Below the pieces are notes generated by a model. It searched no databases. It saw only the letters and a program-made list of their open reading frames with translations, and was not told the DNA's origin. From Gemmatimonadaceae bacterium (lineage in GTDB: Bacteria; Gemmatimonadota; Gemmatimonadetes; Gemmatimonadales; Gemmatimonadaceae), in the NCBI GenBank assembly GCA_036496605.1, contig DASXKV010000033.1, forward strand, positions 186,001-250,000: a stretch of DNA of 64,000 nt, read 5' to 3'. The position numbers and the translations under genes were made by a program. Shown piece by piece: positions 17,969 to 27,853 of the stretch. The first letter of the stretch is position 1. Each line of letters starts with the position of its first letter.

Positions 17969-18418
17969 CTACGTGCCCCGCGGGCGCAACCGAAGCACCA
18001 GGACCCCGACGGCGACGAGCCCTACTCCGACGACGAGCAGCGTCGGCAGCGACGTCGCCGTATTCGGCGCAATCGCGCCGCTCGAGAACGTCGTCGTCGA
18101 GCGCGCTCGTGCTGGCGCAGGTCGCGGCGGCAACGTTGTCGTGTCGACGCTCGCAAGCGCCGTGTCAGCAATGGACACCGCTGGCGTGCTCGTGCCGGCC
18201 GCCGAGTCCACCCACGTCTTCATCTCCGTTAGGCTCATTCGGCTCGCGCTGTCGGCGCGCGCTTTCGCCACGGTCGCTGGCGACTTCGGCCTGGCCGTGT
18301 CGGCAGCGGCCCTGCGCGGCGGAGCGACGTACGTCGTGAACTGCGCCGGAAGCAGTGCCGGCACCAGCAGTGCCGCGCCGGAGAGCGCGATTGCAGTCGT
18401 TGCTGAGCGTAGCCTCAC
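17969..18418 (-). CDS. candidate sortase substrate with C-terminal anchor signal
   Basis: 149 residues. The N-terminus is a signal peptide (RSATTAIALSGAALLVPALL, cleavage after PAQ). The middle is rich in Ala, Thr, Pro and Ser. The C-terminus has the three-part sorting signal: APNTATSLP (117-125), a hydrophobic stretch (LLVVGVGLVAVGVLVL) and a basic tail (RLRPRGT). GTG 18418 is chosen because GGAGG is six bases upstream; in-frame ATGs at 18436, 18445 and 18454 lack such a site. It lies 7 bases before the sortase gene. Confidence 0.8.
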   Translation of the reverse strand: MRLRSATTAIALSGAALLVPALLPAQFTTYVAPPRRAAADTARPKSPATVAKARADSASRMSLTEMKTWVDSAAGTSTPAVSIADTALASVDTTTLPPRPAPARARSTTTFSSGAIAPNTATSLPTLLVVGVGLVAVGVLVLRLRPRGT

Positions 18419-18474
18419 GGGAATCCTCCGAATCATCGACTCCATTGGTGGCATAGGTCGTGCCCGGCTGTTGT

Positions 18475-19395
18475 TCAACGAGAATCGTCGGCGTGCTCCG
18501 GCTTGCGCGGCCACGTTCTCAGTATCGCCTCTCCGATCTTGCCGAGCGCGAGCTGTGCCTCGTTGTCCACGACCCATCGCGTATCCGCATTTTGTTTCGT
18601 GAGCGCGCACGCGACGACTCGGCTCTGCAGCCGAAAGAGTGCGCACTCGGTCCGCACCGAATCGGTTGCGCCCGTCTTATGAGGCACCGCCAATCCGGAC
18701 ACCGTTCGCTGCATGCTCTCCATATCCTCATTGTTCGCGAGAATATCGAGCATCGCCGAGTCTGCCTTTGGACTCACTGCCTTGCCGTTCGCCAGCATCT
18801 CGAACAAGCGCGCCATTTCGTTCGGTGTCGTGACGCCGAGTCCGTATTTCGCGGAGCTGTCCATGGCCACACTCGCTATCCGGAGGAACACTTTCGAGTG
18901 GACCTTCGTGTGTGGGAGTCCGAGAGCTTCCATTTTCTGCCACACGCGGCGAATGACGATCTTGTCGAGCAGGAGATTGGTCGCCGTGTTGTCGCTCAGA
19001 ATGCTCATCAACACCGCTGCGTCGTGCACGCTCAGCGTCATTCCCGGATGCATGAACTGCAACACGCCCGATCCTGGCACCTGATCGATTTTGAGCAGTG
19101 TGAGCTGATCGTCGAGCGAGATCTGCCCCTTCTCCGACAGGTCGTACAGAGTGACGAGGATCGGGACCTTGATCAGACTCGCCGTCGAGAAGGTCTCGTC
19201 GCCCCGAAGCGTTAGGCGTTCGCCGGTATCCAGGTTGTCGATCGAGTAGCCGAGCACGCCGTGAAAGTGCCGGCTGAGCGAATCGAGCGTTCGGTGCAGC
19301 GCGATCGTATCCGCGCGCTGCGCTTCGACGGGTGAGGGAGCGAATACCGCTGATGCAGCGATGGCGACGGCGGTTAGGCGCGCGAGGAAAGACAT
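18475..19395 (-). CDS. class A beta-lactamase-like serine hydrolase
   Basis: 306 residues with a signal peptide (LTAVAIAASAVFAPSPVEAQ). The class A signatures are S73-x-x-K76 (TASLIKV), S134-D135-N136 and K240-T-G. The omega-loop motif E-x-x-L-N is not found: the region after LGLPHTKVHSKVF reads LRIASVAMDSSAKYGLGVTTPNEM, so the deacylating Glu166 appears absent. It may be a slow penicillin-binding or carboxypeptidase-type enzyme rather than an efficient lactamase. ATG 19395 follows the upstream gene's stop by seven bases; a GTG at 19425 would lie inside that gene. Confidence 0.88.
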   Translation of the reverse strand: MSFLARLTAVAIAASAVFAPSPVEAQRADTIALHRTLDSLSRHFHGVLGYSIDNLDTGERLTLRGDETFSTASLIKVPILVTLYDLSEKGQISLDDQLTLLKIDQVPGSGVLQFMHPGMTLSVHDAAVLMSILSDNTATNLLLDKIVIRRVWQKMEALGLPHTKVHSKVFLRIASVAMDSSAKYGLGVTTPNEMARLFEMLANGKAVSPKADSAMLDILANNEDMESMQRTVSGLAVPHKTGATDSVRTECALFRLQSRVVACALTKQNADTRWVVDNEAQLALGKIGEAILRTWPRKPEHADDSR

Positions 19396-19402
19396 TGGTG
19401 GA

Positions 19403-20587
19403 TCAGGTTGAAGGTTGATGCTCACGCCAGTCGCCCGACTCGAGAATGTCGGCGATCATCGCCACCACGCGCTCGAGCTCCGCGTCGCTCGTGTAGAAGT
19501 GGGGCGCGACACGGATGCCGGCGTTCGGTCGATAATCGACCAACACATCGTTTGCGAGCAGAGTCTCCGACACTTCGTGTCCGTGCGGCACATCCAACGC
19601 CACCGTGCCGCCGCGCCGCTCCGGATCGCGCGGCGCGGTGACGCGAAAGCCATGCGCATCAGCGAGCTCGATCAGGCGCGCCGTCTGGCGCATGCTCTTC
19701 GCGCGAATCCGATCGATGCCAGCGCGACGGATGATGCGCGGCCCTTCGATCGCGGCAAAGAGCGCCGGAACCACCGGCGTACCGCCGAGCCACCGAAACG
19801 CGTCGTCGGCGTATTCCATCGTTTTCTCGAAAGCGAACGGCCGCGCGTGTGCCTGCCAGCCGGTGAGCGCCGGCGATAGGCGGTCCGAGACGTGTGGTGC
19901 GACGTAGAGAAAACAGCCGCCAGGGCCACCGCACAGCCATTTCAGCACGCCGCCGGTCAGGAAGTCGACTCCGAGTCGCCGCACGTCTACCGGCATGACC
20001 CCCACCGAATGGAAGGCATCCAGGGACACGAGCGCGCCGACCTCGTGCGCGCGCCGGCAGATCGCCTCCGCAGCCATGACGAACGCCGAGCGAAAGAGCA
20101 CGTGTGAGATCGCGACGAGCCGCGTGCGCTCGTCGATCGCCCCGAGGAGCCGCTCCGTATCGATGGAAATGCCATCCTCGCTGGGCACAACGTTGATTCT
20201 CGCACCGAGGCGCTTGGCGAGCGACTCGTACACGTAACGGACCGAAGGAAAGTCGAGCTCGGTCATCACGATCGTATTGCGAGGCGCTGAATACTCGAGC
20301 GACGACAGTACCGTCGCCTGGCCCATCGTGACGTTAGGCACCATCACGACTTCGCCGGGGCCCGCGCCGATCAGTGGCGCGATCTCGTCGCCGACGTCGA
20401 CCGGCTTCCGCCACCATCCGTGCTCCCCGGCCCACGCGCGCACGCCTAGCTCAGCCCACTCGTCCACGTATTCGGCGAGCCGGTCGGGAACAGCCCGCGG
20501 CATCGCGCCTAATGAGTTCGACACGAGATACGTGGTGCGCTCGAGGATTGGAAACTCCCCTCGAAACGAGAGCAGCGGATCGCCCAT
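19403..20587 (-). CDS. class V aminotransferase-fold PLP enzyme, kynureninase-like
   Basis: 394 residues of PLP fold type I. Blocks include TTYLVSNSLGAMPRAV near the N-terminus (kynureninase has a similar GNSLG), the cofactor Asp190 in LVSLDAFHS, and the Schiff-base Lys216 in GGVLKWLCGGPGG. The C-terminal small domain ends RVAPHFYTSDAELERV. The exact reaction is not certain: kynureninase, cysteine desulfurase-like and isopenicillin-N-epimerase-like enzymes share this layout. ATG 20587 shares bases with the permease stop (TGATG), so it is coupled to an amino-acid permease, which favours an amino-acid substrate. Confidence 0.85.
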   Translation of the reverse strand: MGDPLLSFRGEFPILERTTYLVSNSLGAMPRAVPDRLAEYVDEWAELGVRAWAGEHGWWRKPVDVGDEIAPLIGAGPGEVVMVPNVTMGQATVLSSLEYSAPRNTIVMTELDFPSVRYVYESLAKRLGARINVVPSEDGISIDTERLLGAIDERTRLVAISHVLFRSAFVMAAEAICRRAHEVGALVSLDAFHSVGVMPVDVRRLGVDFLTGGVLKWLCGGPGGCFLYVAPHVSDRLSPALTGWQAHARPFAFEKTMEYADDAFRWLGGTPVVPALFAAIEGPRIIRRAGIDRIRAKSMRQTARLIELADAHGFRVTAPRDPERRGGTVALDVPHGHEVSETLLANDVLVDYRPNAGIRVAPHFYTSDAELERVVAMIADILESGDWREHQPST

Positions 20588-21957
20588 CAATCCCCGACCG
20601 ACTCGGCGATCGCTGGGCCGCGGCGCGACCGCGCGACGCCGAACACGACAACCGCCGCGGCCACGACAACGAGCACCGCGAGCCATTCGCCCCGCTGGAG
20701 CGTCGCCAGTAGGGCCACGAGGATTGCCAGGGCCAGCCAAGGTACGAGTCCGGCCGCCGGGATGCTGAAGGGAACGCCACCTGCGCGCACGTCACGTCGA
20801 CGCAACGCCACCGTCGCCAAACAACAGGTCGCGTACACGAGCAGCACCGCTCCATTCGCCACGATCGCGAGCTTCTCGAAGCTTCCGGAGGCCGCGAGCA
20901 GCGCGACCAGCACCGCTTGAATCGCGATCGCTCGGTACGGCGTACGGAAGCGAGGATGTACGGCAGCAACGCTGCGGGGCAGGAATCCGTCGCGCGCGAA
21001 AGCGAAGAGCATTCGCGGCACGGCGAGGGTCATCCCGCTGACATAACCGAACATGCTCACGGTCGATCCAACGAGGATCAGCGTGCGTCCCCATGGACCG
21101 AAAACGGCGCCCCCCGCGTCCGCGACTGGCGTCGTCGACGTCGCGAGGCTCGCGCCGAGAACACCCTGGGCCACGATCTGCACGGCCACGTATAGCACGG
21201 CGATCGATGCGATCGCGAGAAGCACTGCGCGCGGCACCGTGCGCGCGGGATCCTTCACCTCTCCGCTCGGGACCAGCGCCGTCTCGACGCCCAGGAAAGC
21301 AAAGATGAGCAGGACGGAGCTTCGACCGATCGCGCCAACCGAGGGCGCTTCACGCCAGATCAGGTGTGTGCGCTGCAGGGCGAATGCACCAACGACAACT
21401 AGAACGGCCAGCGGCAGCAGTTTGGCAATCGTCATCGCGGAGTTGAACCGGCTTGCGCCGCGAACGCCCCGAATGTTCAACGCCGTCAGCCCGCCGAGGA
21501 TGATCAACATCACAATCACGCGAGCGACTGTCGAAGTGATTGGTGGTGCGAACGCCGCGAGGAGCGCTACGAGCGAATCGGCGAAGAAGCTCGTAACAGC
21601 AGCGAGTGCCGCCGTGACTCCAGCCCACAGCAACGCGCCACTCAGGAATCCGACGAATGGCCCGAACGCCACCTCGACGTACGCATACGGTCCACCGGTC
21701 AGGGCAACACGACTTCCCGCCTCGGCGAAACAGAGCACGATGAGGCCCATGGCGATCGCGCAAACGACGTATGCGATCGGTGCGGCGGCGCCAAGCGATG
21801 CCGCGACCCCTGATGGCAGACGAAAAATGCCGCCGCCAACCGTTACGTTGACGATGGCCGCGGTCAGTCCCCAAACGCCGACGGCGCGAATCAGTGCGCC
21901 ATCTGGCGCAAGCTCGCGCTCGTCTCGTGTCTCATGGTCGCGCATCGCCCTCAACAC
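20587..21957 (-). CDS. APC family amino-acid permease
   Basis: About 456 residues with 12 hydrophobic segments and the amino acid-polyamine-organocation N-terminal signature VGGGIFRLPSGVA and ALTGGPYAYVEVAFGP. It imports or exchanges amino acids or amines across the inner membrane. Start could be GTG 21957 or ATG 21945 (MRDHETRDE); neither has a clean Shine-Dalgarno. It is the first gene before the PLP enzyme, with which its stop overlaps, suggesting uptake and breakdown of one amino acid. Confidence 0.9.
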   Translation of the reverse strand: MLRAMRDHETRDERELAPDGALIRAVGVWGLTAAIVNVTVGGGIFRLPSGVAASLGAAAPIAYVVCAIAMGLIVLCFAEAGSRVALTGGPYAYVEVAFGPFVGFLSGALLWAGVTAALAAVTSFFADSLVALLAAFAPPITSTVARVIVMLIILGGLTALNIRGVRGASRFNSAMTIAKLLPLAVLVVVGAFALQRTHLIWREAPSVGAIGRSSVLLIFAFLGVETALVPSGEVKDPARTVPRAVLLAIASIAVLYVAVQIVAQGVLGASLATSTTPVADAGGAVFGPWGRTLILVGSTVSMFGYVSGMTLAVPRMLFAFARDGFLPRSVAAVHPRFRTPYRAIAIQAVLVALLAASGSFEKLAIVANGAVLLVYATCCLATVALRRRDVRAGGVPFSIPAAGLVPWLALAILVALLATLQRGEWLAVLVVVAAAVVVFGVARSRRGPAIAESVGD

Positions 21958-22104
21958 TAGATCGCGCTACGAGCGTGCGCCACCGGCTCGATAATCGCGA
22001 ATCGCCGTTGACGCCAGCGGCGGGATAGGCGTCATCTTTCTGGGCAGATTCGCGGAATGGCGCGGATCTTTCGCCGTTTCACGAGACCTCGAAAGGAGAA
22101 AGCG

Positions 22105-22473
22105 ATGAACGTACGATCTCGTGCTGCCCTGCTATCACTATCCGTATTCGCCCTCGTCCTGCGTGCTCCCGCGAGCCAAGCGCAGTCGCTCACCGATACT
22201 TCATTCTTCAACCGGCCTGTCTCTTCCGCGCCGGTCGCGCAGAACGTCGGTCCCACGCGCGCAGCGCTGAGCGTCGCGGTCCAGCAGAGTATTCCGCCCT
22301 TGACCTCACCGTCGGCCGCGAGTGGTGCTGGTCTGACCCAATCGCAAGCACTCATGATTGTTGGCGGCGCGGCCATTCTCGTCGGCGCGATCGTCGGCGA
22401 CACAGCTGGTGACGTCTTCATGGTCGGTGGTGCCGTCGTTGGGCTGTACGGCTTGTATAGGTATCTGCAATGA
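22105..22473 (+). CDS. small exported membrane protein
   Basis: 122 residues. A signal peptide (AALLSLSVFALVLRAPASQAQ) is followed by a polar Ser/Thr/Pro region and, near the C-terminus, two short glycine-rich hydrophobic stretches (ALMIVGGAAILVGAIVG and VFMVGGAVVGLYGLY). ATG 22105 is preceded by AAGGAG at ideal distance, which decides the start over an ATG-like start 48 bases upstream. The family is not recognised. Confidence 0.8.
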   Translation: MNVRSRAALLSLSVFALVLRAPASQAQSLTDTSFFNRPVSSAPVAQNVGPTRAALSVAVQQSIPPLTSPSAASGAGLTQSQALMIVGGAAILVGAIVGDTAGDVFMVGGAVVGLYGLYRYLQ

Positions 22474-22513
22474 CTGTCCGCCCAAAAGGAAAGATGGAGC
22501 CCAAGAACGCACG

Positions 22514-23638
22514 ATGGTAAAACAGACCGGCGGCAATAGCGGCAAGCGCGTGGCGCTCGTGTTGGGTGGCGGCGGAATGAAGGGTTTTGCGCACATCGGT
22601 GTGCTCCGCGCTCTCCAGGAAAAAGGAATCAAACCGACCGTATACGCGGGCACGAGCATCGGCGCGCTCATCGCCGCTGCTGCCGTCGGACGCATGCCCG
22701 TCGAGGAGATGGCGCGCCGCGCGGAGAGCCTCCGCCGCCGCGATCTCTTCCGCATCAATCATTTTGGAATGCTCCTCGAGCGAATGCGGTCTCCATCGAT
22801 CTATCTCGAGGAGCCCCTCCGTGATCTCTGTCGCAGCATCGTCCCCGCGCTGAAGTTCAGCGATCTCGGTGCGCAATTGCTCGTCAATACCGTCGACATC
22901 ACGCGCGGCACACAGCTCGTGTGGGGCTTGCCCGGGTTGCGTGACGTATGGGTGCAGGATGCGGTGTATTCGTCGTGTGCGCTGCCTGGTTTCTTTCCGC
23001 CGGGCGAAGTGGGTGGCCGCCTCTGCGTCGATGGCGGCGTGATCGACAATCTGCCGGTCGGTGCGGCCTCGGTCGACGCGGACGCCGTGATCGCGGTCGA
23101 CGTCGGGAGCTCCGATCTCTCACCGACGAATGACATCGTGACACAAGGGTTCGCGTCGATCTACATGCGTGCCGCGACGACGATGATGCACGCGCTGCAG
23201 CAGTATCCGCTGGTTCGCTGGGACAGGCCGCCCATGCTTCTCATTCGTCCGAAGCTCGGCCAGGATTGGCTCTCGTTCGGCAACGCGGCGGCGAGCATGG
23301 ACGAAGGGTATCGTAAGGCATCGCTGGCCCTGCAGGACTTCGACGCGGTCCTCGAACAGCCGGGCGGCGTTTATCCCCGCCGACGCGTCGCGATCGAGGT
23401 CGACAAGGATAAGTGCATCGGGTGCGGCCTCTGCGTGGCTCTCGCGCCCGCGGTCATGGGAATGGACGGGAGCGGCAAGGCGTTCGCGCGATCGCGCACC
23501 GCGGATTGGTCGACGGCCGACGGCGATTTCGTTCATCACTGCCCGACATGCGCGATCGAAGTGCGAAAGATCGAGCGCCTAACGCCGTCGTCGTCGAACC
23601 CGGCGCAGCGTGGTCCGACAGAGGCCGACGCGGCATAA
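22514..23638 (+). CDS. patatin-like phospholipase fused to a ferredoxin domain
   Basis: 374 residues. Residues 10-280 form a patatin domain: oxyanion loop GGGGMKGF (18-25), nucleophile Ser48 in GTSIG, and dyad Asp in VDGGVIDNLP. Residues about 295-352 form a single-cluster ferredoxin-like domain: C301-x-x-C304-x-x-C307 (CIGCGLC) and C343 in HCPTCAI, followed by a disordered tail. The first domain predicts acyl-ester hydrolysis of lipids; the second predicts an iron-sulphur cluster. This fusion is unusual. ATG 22514 is chosen because the family N-terminus begins just after it. No signal peptide, so cytoplasmic. Confidence 0.9.
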   Translation: MVKQTGGNSGKRVALVLGGGGMKGFAHIGVLRALQEKGIKPTVYAGTSIGALIAAAAVGRMPVEEMARRAESLRRRDLFRINHFGMLLERMRSPSIYLEEPLRDLCRSIVPALKFSDLGAQLLVNTVDITRGTQLVWGLPGLRDVWVQDAVYSSCALPGFFPPGEVGGRLCVDGGVIDNLPVGAASVDADAVIAVDVGSSDLSPTNDIVTQGFASIYMRAATTMMHALQQYPLVRWDRPPMLLIRPKLGQDWLSFGNAAASMDEGYRKASLALQDFDAVLEQPGGVYPRRRVAIEVDKDKCIGCGLCVALAPAVMGMDGSGKAFARSRTADWSTADGDFVHHCPTCAIEVRKIERLTPSSSNPAQRGPTEADAA

Positions 23639-23646
23639 ACTCGACC

Positions 23647-23674
23647 GTCATCCCGAGCGCAGCGAGGGATCTGC
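23647..23674 (+). repeat. dispersed GTCATCCCGAGCG-type intergenic repeat
   Basis: The segment begins GTCATCCCGAGCGCAGCGAG and ends GGATCTGC. Very similar words recur in intergenic DNA of many unrelated bacteria; I rely on general recognition here, not on a search. Only one copy is seen in this window. It follows the patatin gene in the 207-base gap 23639-23845, whose only other feature is a set of TGTCCG repeats. Confidence 0.45.
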
Positions 23675-23740
23675 TTTATCGGCCCCTCGAAGACCAACGC
23701 TTTGCGACTTTTTTCAAAGCTCGTGGACGCTCTTCTGTTT

Positions 23741-23778
23741 TGTCCGGCGGTGTCCGTGCTGTTGTCCGGCCCTGTCCG
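23741..23778. repeat. four TGTCCG direct repeats
   Basis: TGTCCG occurs at 23741, 23751, 23763 and 23773, spaced 10, 12 and 10 bases apart, so the copies lie on roughly the same DNA face. They are in the gap between two convergent genes, followed by TTTTCCCCC. Could be a protein-binding site or part of a dispersed repeat; the sequence does not decide. Confidence 0.4.
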
Positions 23779-23845
23779 TTTTCCCCCTGTAGATCCTTGT
23801 TAGGCACTTGATTTCAAGAGCGAGAAAAAAGCCGATCCTCGTCGC

Positions 23846-24889
23846 TCACGAGGACAACGCTGCGACGACGAGCCGCTCGTAGGCCGTCACCGCCGCTCGC
23901 AGTTCCTCGATTCGCACATGCTCATCGTCGCGATGTGCGACGTGAATCGATCCCGGCCCGAACAGATGCGGCCGTCCCCACTCGCCGAGCTCGGGAATGT
24001 CCGTCGCGAACGCGGCAACCGACGTCGCGAAACCGGGAACGACACCGAGCCTGACCGGTGGCACCGTCGGTCCGCGCTCGATTTCGGCGCGACCCGCGGC
24101 CCATCGCTCGATCGACTGCCACACCTCGTCAGGCGACGTGACGAGGCGAATCATCAACCGGGCCTCCGCCTCGGGCGCCATCACGTTGTCGGCAATGCCG
24201 CCAGCGAGATGACCGATGTTGACTGTCGTCTCGCCGAGTAACTCGTCGCGCGGAAATTCGACAGTATCGAGCGCTGCGAGCAGGTGGACCAGCTCGCGGG
24301 TCGCCGACCGGCCCAGATGCGGATACGCGGAGTGCGCGGCCTGCCCGGCAACGCGAATGAACACGCGCATCGCGCCTTTGGTCCCCACCGCGAGCGTGCT
24401 CTCGGTGGGCTCTCCGTTGATGAGTACTCGCGAATCGACCGGGGCCGCCCCACGACGGGCCCGAGCAAATTCGTTCGCGGCATGTGCGCCGTCGTGCGTC
24501 GTCTCCTCGCCGACGACGAAGAGGAGCCCCACAGGCACGCCGCGCTCGCGGAGTCGTTCCGCGGCGCAGACCATCGCGGCCGCGATGCCCTTCGCGTCGC
24601 ACGACCCGCGACCATGTAACGTTTCGCCAACGAGGCGCGGCGGAATGAACGGCGGGACGGTGTCGAGGTGCGTGGAGAGCGTAACACGCGGAAAGTCATC
24701 TCCCGGGGCGGGTGCGGCGAATACATCGTCGCGCCCGGCTGACACCGGTATGCGCCGCACCGACCATTCACGCCCGGCCAAGAAGCCGTGCATCCAATCG
24801 ATCACCGCACTCTCACGACCGCTGGTAGAGTCGATCTCCATGATGCGTGCGGCAAGATCGACCGGATCGATGACGTCGAGATCTGACAC
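23846..24889 (-). CDS. M20 family metallopeptidase (ArgE/DapE-like)
   Basis: About 347 residues with di-zinc ligands of the M20 family in order: STHLDTVPP (His), GRGSCDAKG (bridging Asp), GEETTHDGA (catalytic and metal Glu pair), INGEPT, and the C-terminal AHRDDEH His. The dimerisation lid domain lies between ([17 protein letters not shown]). Members deacylate N-acyl amino acids, such as acetylornithine, succinyl-diaminopimelate or acetyl-lysine; the exact substrate is not clear. GTG 24889 gives a normal N-terminus; TTG 24928 is the longest reading. It is divergent from aconitase. Confidence 0.88.
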   Translation of the reverse strand: MSDLDVIDPVDLAARIMEIDSTSGRESAVIDWMHGFLAGREWSVRRIPVSAGRDDVFAAPAPGDDFPRVTLSTHLDTVPPFIPPRLVGETLHGRGSCDAKGIAAAMVCAAERLRERGVPVGLLFVVGEETTHDGAHAANEFARARRGAAPVDSRVLINGEPTESTLAVGTKGAMRVFIRVAGQAAHSAYPHLGRSATRELVHLLAALDTVEFPRDELLGETTVNIGHLAGGIADNVMAPEAEARLMIRLVTSPDEVWQSIERWAAGRAEIERGPTVPPVRLGVVPGFATSVAAFATDIPELGEWGRPHLFGPGSIHVAHRDDEHVRIEELRAAVTAYERLVVAALSS

Positions 24890-25078
24890 GGGTCTCGGGG
24901 AGCGAGATGGGAGAACGATCGCGCGCAAGCTAGCGATGTGGATCGGTGGCCAACAGCGCGCACCGCACTGCGTCCCGTCGCGCTAGATTGCGTTTCAGCC
25001 TGTCGTCGACCGTGCGCCGGCGACAGTGGCTCCGTCCGAAACCTCGAAGCGGTCCTCGCGGCCGTAGCGAGAGAGCAA

Positions 25079-27853
25079 ATGCCTTCCAATTCCTTTGGCA
25101 GTCGCGCAACGCTCGACGTCGATGGTCAACGATTCACCATTTTTCGTCTGGACGTCCTACGCCAACTCCGCGGAAACACCGCTGACCGGCTCCCTTTCAG
25201 CCTCAAAATCCTTCTCGAGAACCTGCTACGAAACGAGGACGACGCGTTCGTAAAGCGAACCGATGTCGAAGCATTGGCGACGTGGAATGTTCAAGGCAGG
25301 GTCCAGAAAGAGATCGCGTTTCGTACGAGCCGCGTCCTGTTGCAAGACTTCACTGGCGTGCCCGCCGTCGTCGACCTCGCCGCGATGCGCGATGCGATCG
25401 TCAAGCTCGGCGGCGACGCACAACGCATCAATCCGCTCCAGCCGGTCGACCTCGTCATCGATCACTCGGTGCAAGTCGACGAATACGGTACGGACGCCGC
25501 GTATCTCATCAATACCGGCCTCGAGGTCGATCGCAATAAGGAGCGATACGTCTTCCTTCGATGGGGCCAGGAAGCATTCCGCAACTTCCGCGTCGTGCCT
25601 CCGGGCACCGGCATCTGTCATCAGGTGAATCTCGAGTATCTCGCGAAGACGGTGTTCACGTCGAAGGAAGACGGCGAGACGATCGCATATCCCGATTCGC
25701 TGGTCGGCACGGATTCGCACACGACCATGGTGAACGGTCTCGGCGTGCTCGGTTGGGGTGTTGGCGGCATCGAAGCCGAAGCCGCCATGCTCGGCCAGCC
25801 TGTGTCGATGCTCATTCCCGAAGTGGTCGGCTTCAAGTTGCACGGCCGACTGCCCGCGGGCGCGACGGCAACCGACCTCGTGCTCACGGCAACCCAGATG
25901 CTTCGGCAGAAGAAGGTCGTCGGCAAGTTTGTCGAGTTTTATGGAACGGGCCTGACGGGCCTGCCGCTCGCGGATCGCGCGACCATCGCCAACATGGCGC
26001 CCGAGTATGGCGCGACCATGGGCTTCTTCCCTGTCGATGAGGAAACGCTCAAGTACCTGCGCCTGACTGGTCGACCGGAGGCACACGTTCGGCTCGTCGA
26101 GGCCTATACGAAGGAGCAGGGCCTCTTCCGCACCGACGCGACGCCGGACCCCGTGTTCAGTGACACGCTGGAGCTCGATCTCGGTACGGTGGAACCGAGT
26201 CTCGCTGGCCCCAAGCGTCCGCAGGACCGAGTACCGCTGCGGGCCGCGAAGCAGATGTACCGCGACGCGTTGGAGACAGACCTCGCCAAGATTGGCTCGC
26301 CGGCCGGCGGCAGCGATGCGAGGCGCGCGTCACAGGAGGGCGGATCAGCTGCGGTGGCGGGCACCGCGGTCCTCGACGAGCCAGCCGCGGAACAGGCCGG
26401 CGTCAAGGTAGAGTATAAGGGAGAGACCTTCACGCTGCGCCACGGTGCTGTCGTCATCGCCGCGATCACCAGCTGCACGAACACGTCGAACCCCGCCGTC
26501 ATGCTTGCCGCGGGCATGCTCGCGCGCAATGCGGTGAAGCGTGGCCTAACGGTGAAGCCGTGGGTCAAGACGTCGACGGCGCCAGGCTCACGTGTCGTAT
26601 CCGAGTACTACAAGGCATCTGGCCTCCAGCAATACCTCGACAAGCTCGGCTTCCAGATCGTCGGCTATGGCTGCACGACGTGTATCGGTAACTCCGGCCC
26701 ATTGCCGGACCCGATCGCGAAAGCGATCGAAGATAACAAGCTCGTCACCTGCGCCGTGCTGTCGGGCAATCGCAACTTCGAGGGCCGCGTGAATCCGTTG
26801 ACGCGCTTCAACTATCTCGCGTCACCACCGCTCGTCGTTGCCTACGCGCTGGCCGGGCGCATGGACATCGATCTCACGAAGGAGCCGTTAGGCGTTGGTC
26901 GCGATGGACCCGTGTTCCTCCGCGACATCTGGCCAGCGCCTCCCGAGGTACAGGACGAGATCAATCGCAGCGTCAAGAGCGATTTTTTCAAAACGCAGTA
27001 CGCCGACGTATTTCGCGGTGATGAGCTCTGGCAAAAGCTCGAGGTGCCGCACGGTGAGACGTTCGCGTGGGACGGCAATTCCACCTATGTGAAGAATCCG
27101 CCGTACTTCAGCGGCATGGGCATGGAAGCGCCGGGCGTTCGCTCGATCACCGGAGCACGCGCGCTCGCATTGTTAGGCGACTCGATCACCACCGATCACA
27201 TCTCGCCCGCGGGCAACATTCCCGGCGCGAGTCCCGCAGGGAAGTGGCTCGTCGCACATGGCGTGCAGCGAAAGGATTTCAATTCCTATGGCGCCCGCCG
27301 CGGGAATCACGAGGTGATGATGCGTGGCACCTTCGCCAACATCCGCCTGCGGAACGAGATGGTGCCTGGTACGGAGGGTGGCTACACGGCGCTGACACCC
27401 GGCGGCGAGCCGACGTTCATCTACGACGCGGCGATGGAGTATCAGAAACATGGAACGCCGCTCGTCGTGGTGGCCGGCAAGGAATACGGCACCGGCTCGT
27501 CACGTGATTGGGCGGCGAAAGGCACGATCCTCCTCGGGGTCCGCGCCGTGATCGCCGAATCGTTCGAGCGAATCCACCGGTCCAACCTCGTTGGTATGGG
27601 TGTGCTTCCACTGGAGTTCACGAACGGCGAAACTCGCCAATCGCTGAACCTCTCCGGCTTCGAGACGTACGACATCGTCGGCCTCGACGCGTCGCTGCGG
27701 CCTCGCGCCGCGCTCGTCGTTCGCGCGAAGGATTCGAATGGTACGAAGGAATTCAAGGTTCTCGCGAGAATCGATACGCCGGAAGAAATGCAGTATTACC
27801 GCCACGGCGGCATTCTCCCATATGTCTTGCGCCAGCTCGTTGGGCGCCGATGA
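25079..27853 (+). CDS. acnA: aconitate hydratase A
   Basis: 924 residues of the AcnA/IRP type, interconverting citrate and isocitrate in the TCA cycle. Iron-sulphur cysteines are C466 ([10 protein letters not shown]), C532 and C535 ([11 protein letters not shown]). Other blocks are [46 protein letters not shown] and [11 protein letters not shown] lineage insert rich in Ala, Gly and Ser (about 395-435) precedes the second domain. ATG 25079 follows GAGAG; open reading further upstream has no family similarity. Its stop overlaps the next gene's start. Confidence 0.97.
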   Translation: MPSNSFGSRATLDVDGQRFTIFRLDVLRQLRGNTADRLPFSLKILLENLLRNEDDAFVKRTDVEALATWNVQGRVQKEIAFRTSRVLLQDFTGVPAVVDLAAMRDAIVKLGGDAQRINPLQPVDLVIDHSVQVDEYGTDAAYLINTGLEVDRNKERYVFLRWGQEAFRNFRVVPPGTGICHQVNLEYLAKTVFTSKEDGETIAYPDSLVGTDSHTTMVNGLGVLGWGVGGIEAEAAMLGQPVSMLIPEVVGFKLHGRLPAGATATDLVLTATQMLRQKKVVGKFVEFYGTGLTGLPLADRATIANMAPEYGATMGFFPVDEETLKYLRLTGRPEAHVRLVEAYTKEQGLFRTDATPDPVFSDTLELDLGTVEPSLAGPKRPQDRVPLRAAKQMYRDALETDLAKIGSPAGGSDARRASQEGGSAAVAGTAVLDEPAAEQAGVKVEYKGETFTLRHGAVVIAAITSCTNTSNPAVMLAAGMLARNAVKRGLTVKPWVKTSTAPGSRVVSEYYKASGLQQYLDKLGFQIVGYGCTTCIGNSGPLPDPIAKAIEDNKLVTCAVLSGNRNFEGRVNPLTRFNYLASPPLVVAYALAGRMDIDLTKEPLGVGRDGPVFLRDIWPAPPEVQDEINRSVKSDFFKTQYADVFRGDELWQKLEVPHGETFAWDGNSTYVKNPPYFSGMGMEAPGVRSITGARALALLGDSITTDHISPAGNIPGASPAGKWLVAHGVQRKDFNSYGARRGNHEVMMRGTFANIRLRNEMVPGTEGGYTALTPGGEPTFIYDAAMEYQKHGTPLVVVAGKEYGTGSSRDWAAKGTILLGVRAVIAESFERIHRSNLVGMGVLPLEFTNGETRQSLNLSGFETYDIVGLDASLRPRAALVVRAKDSNGTKEFKVLARIDTPEEMQYYRHGGILPYVLRQLVGRR

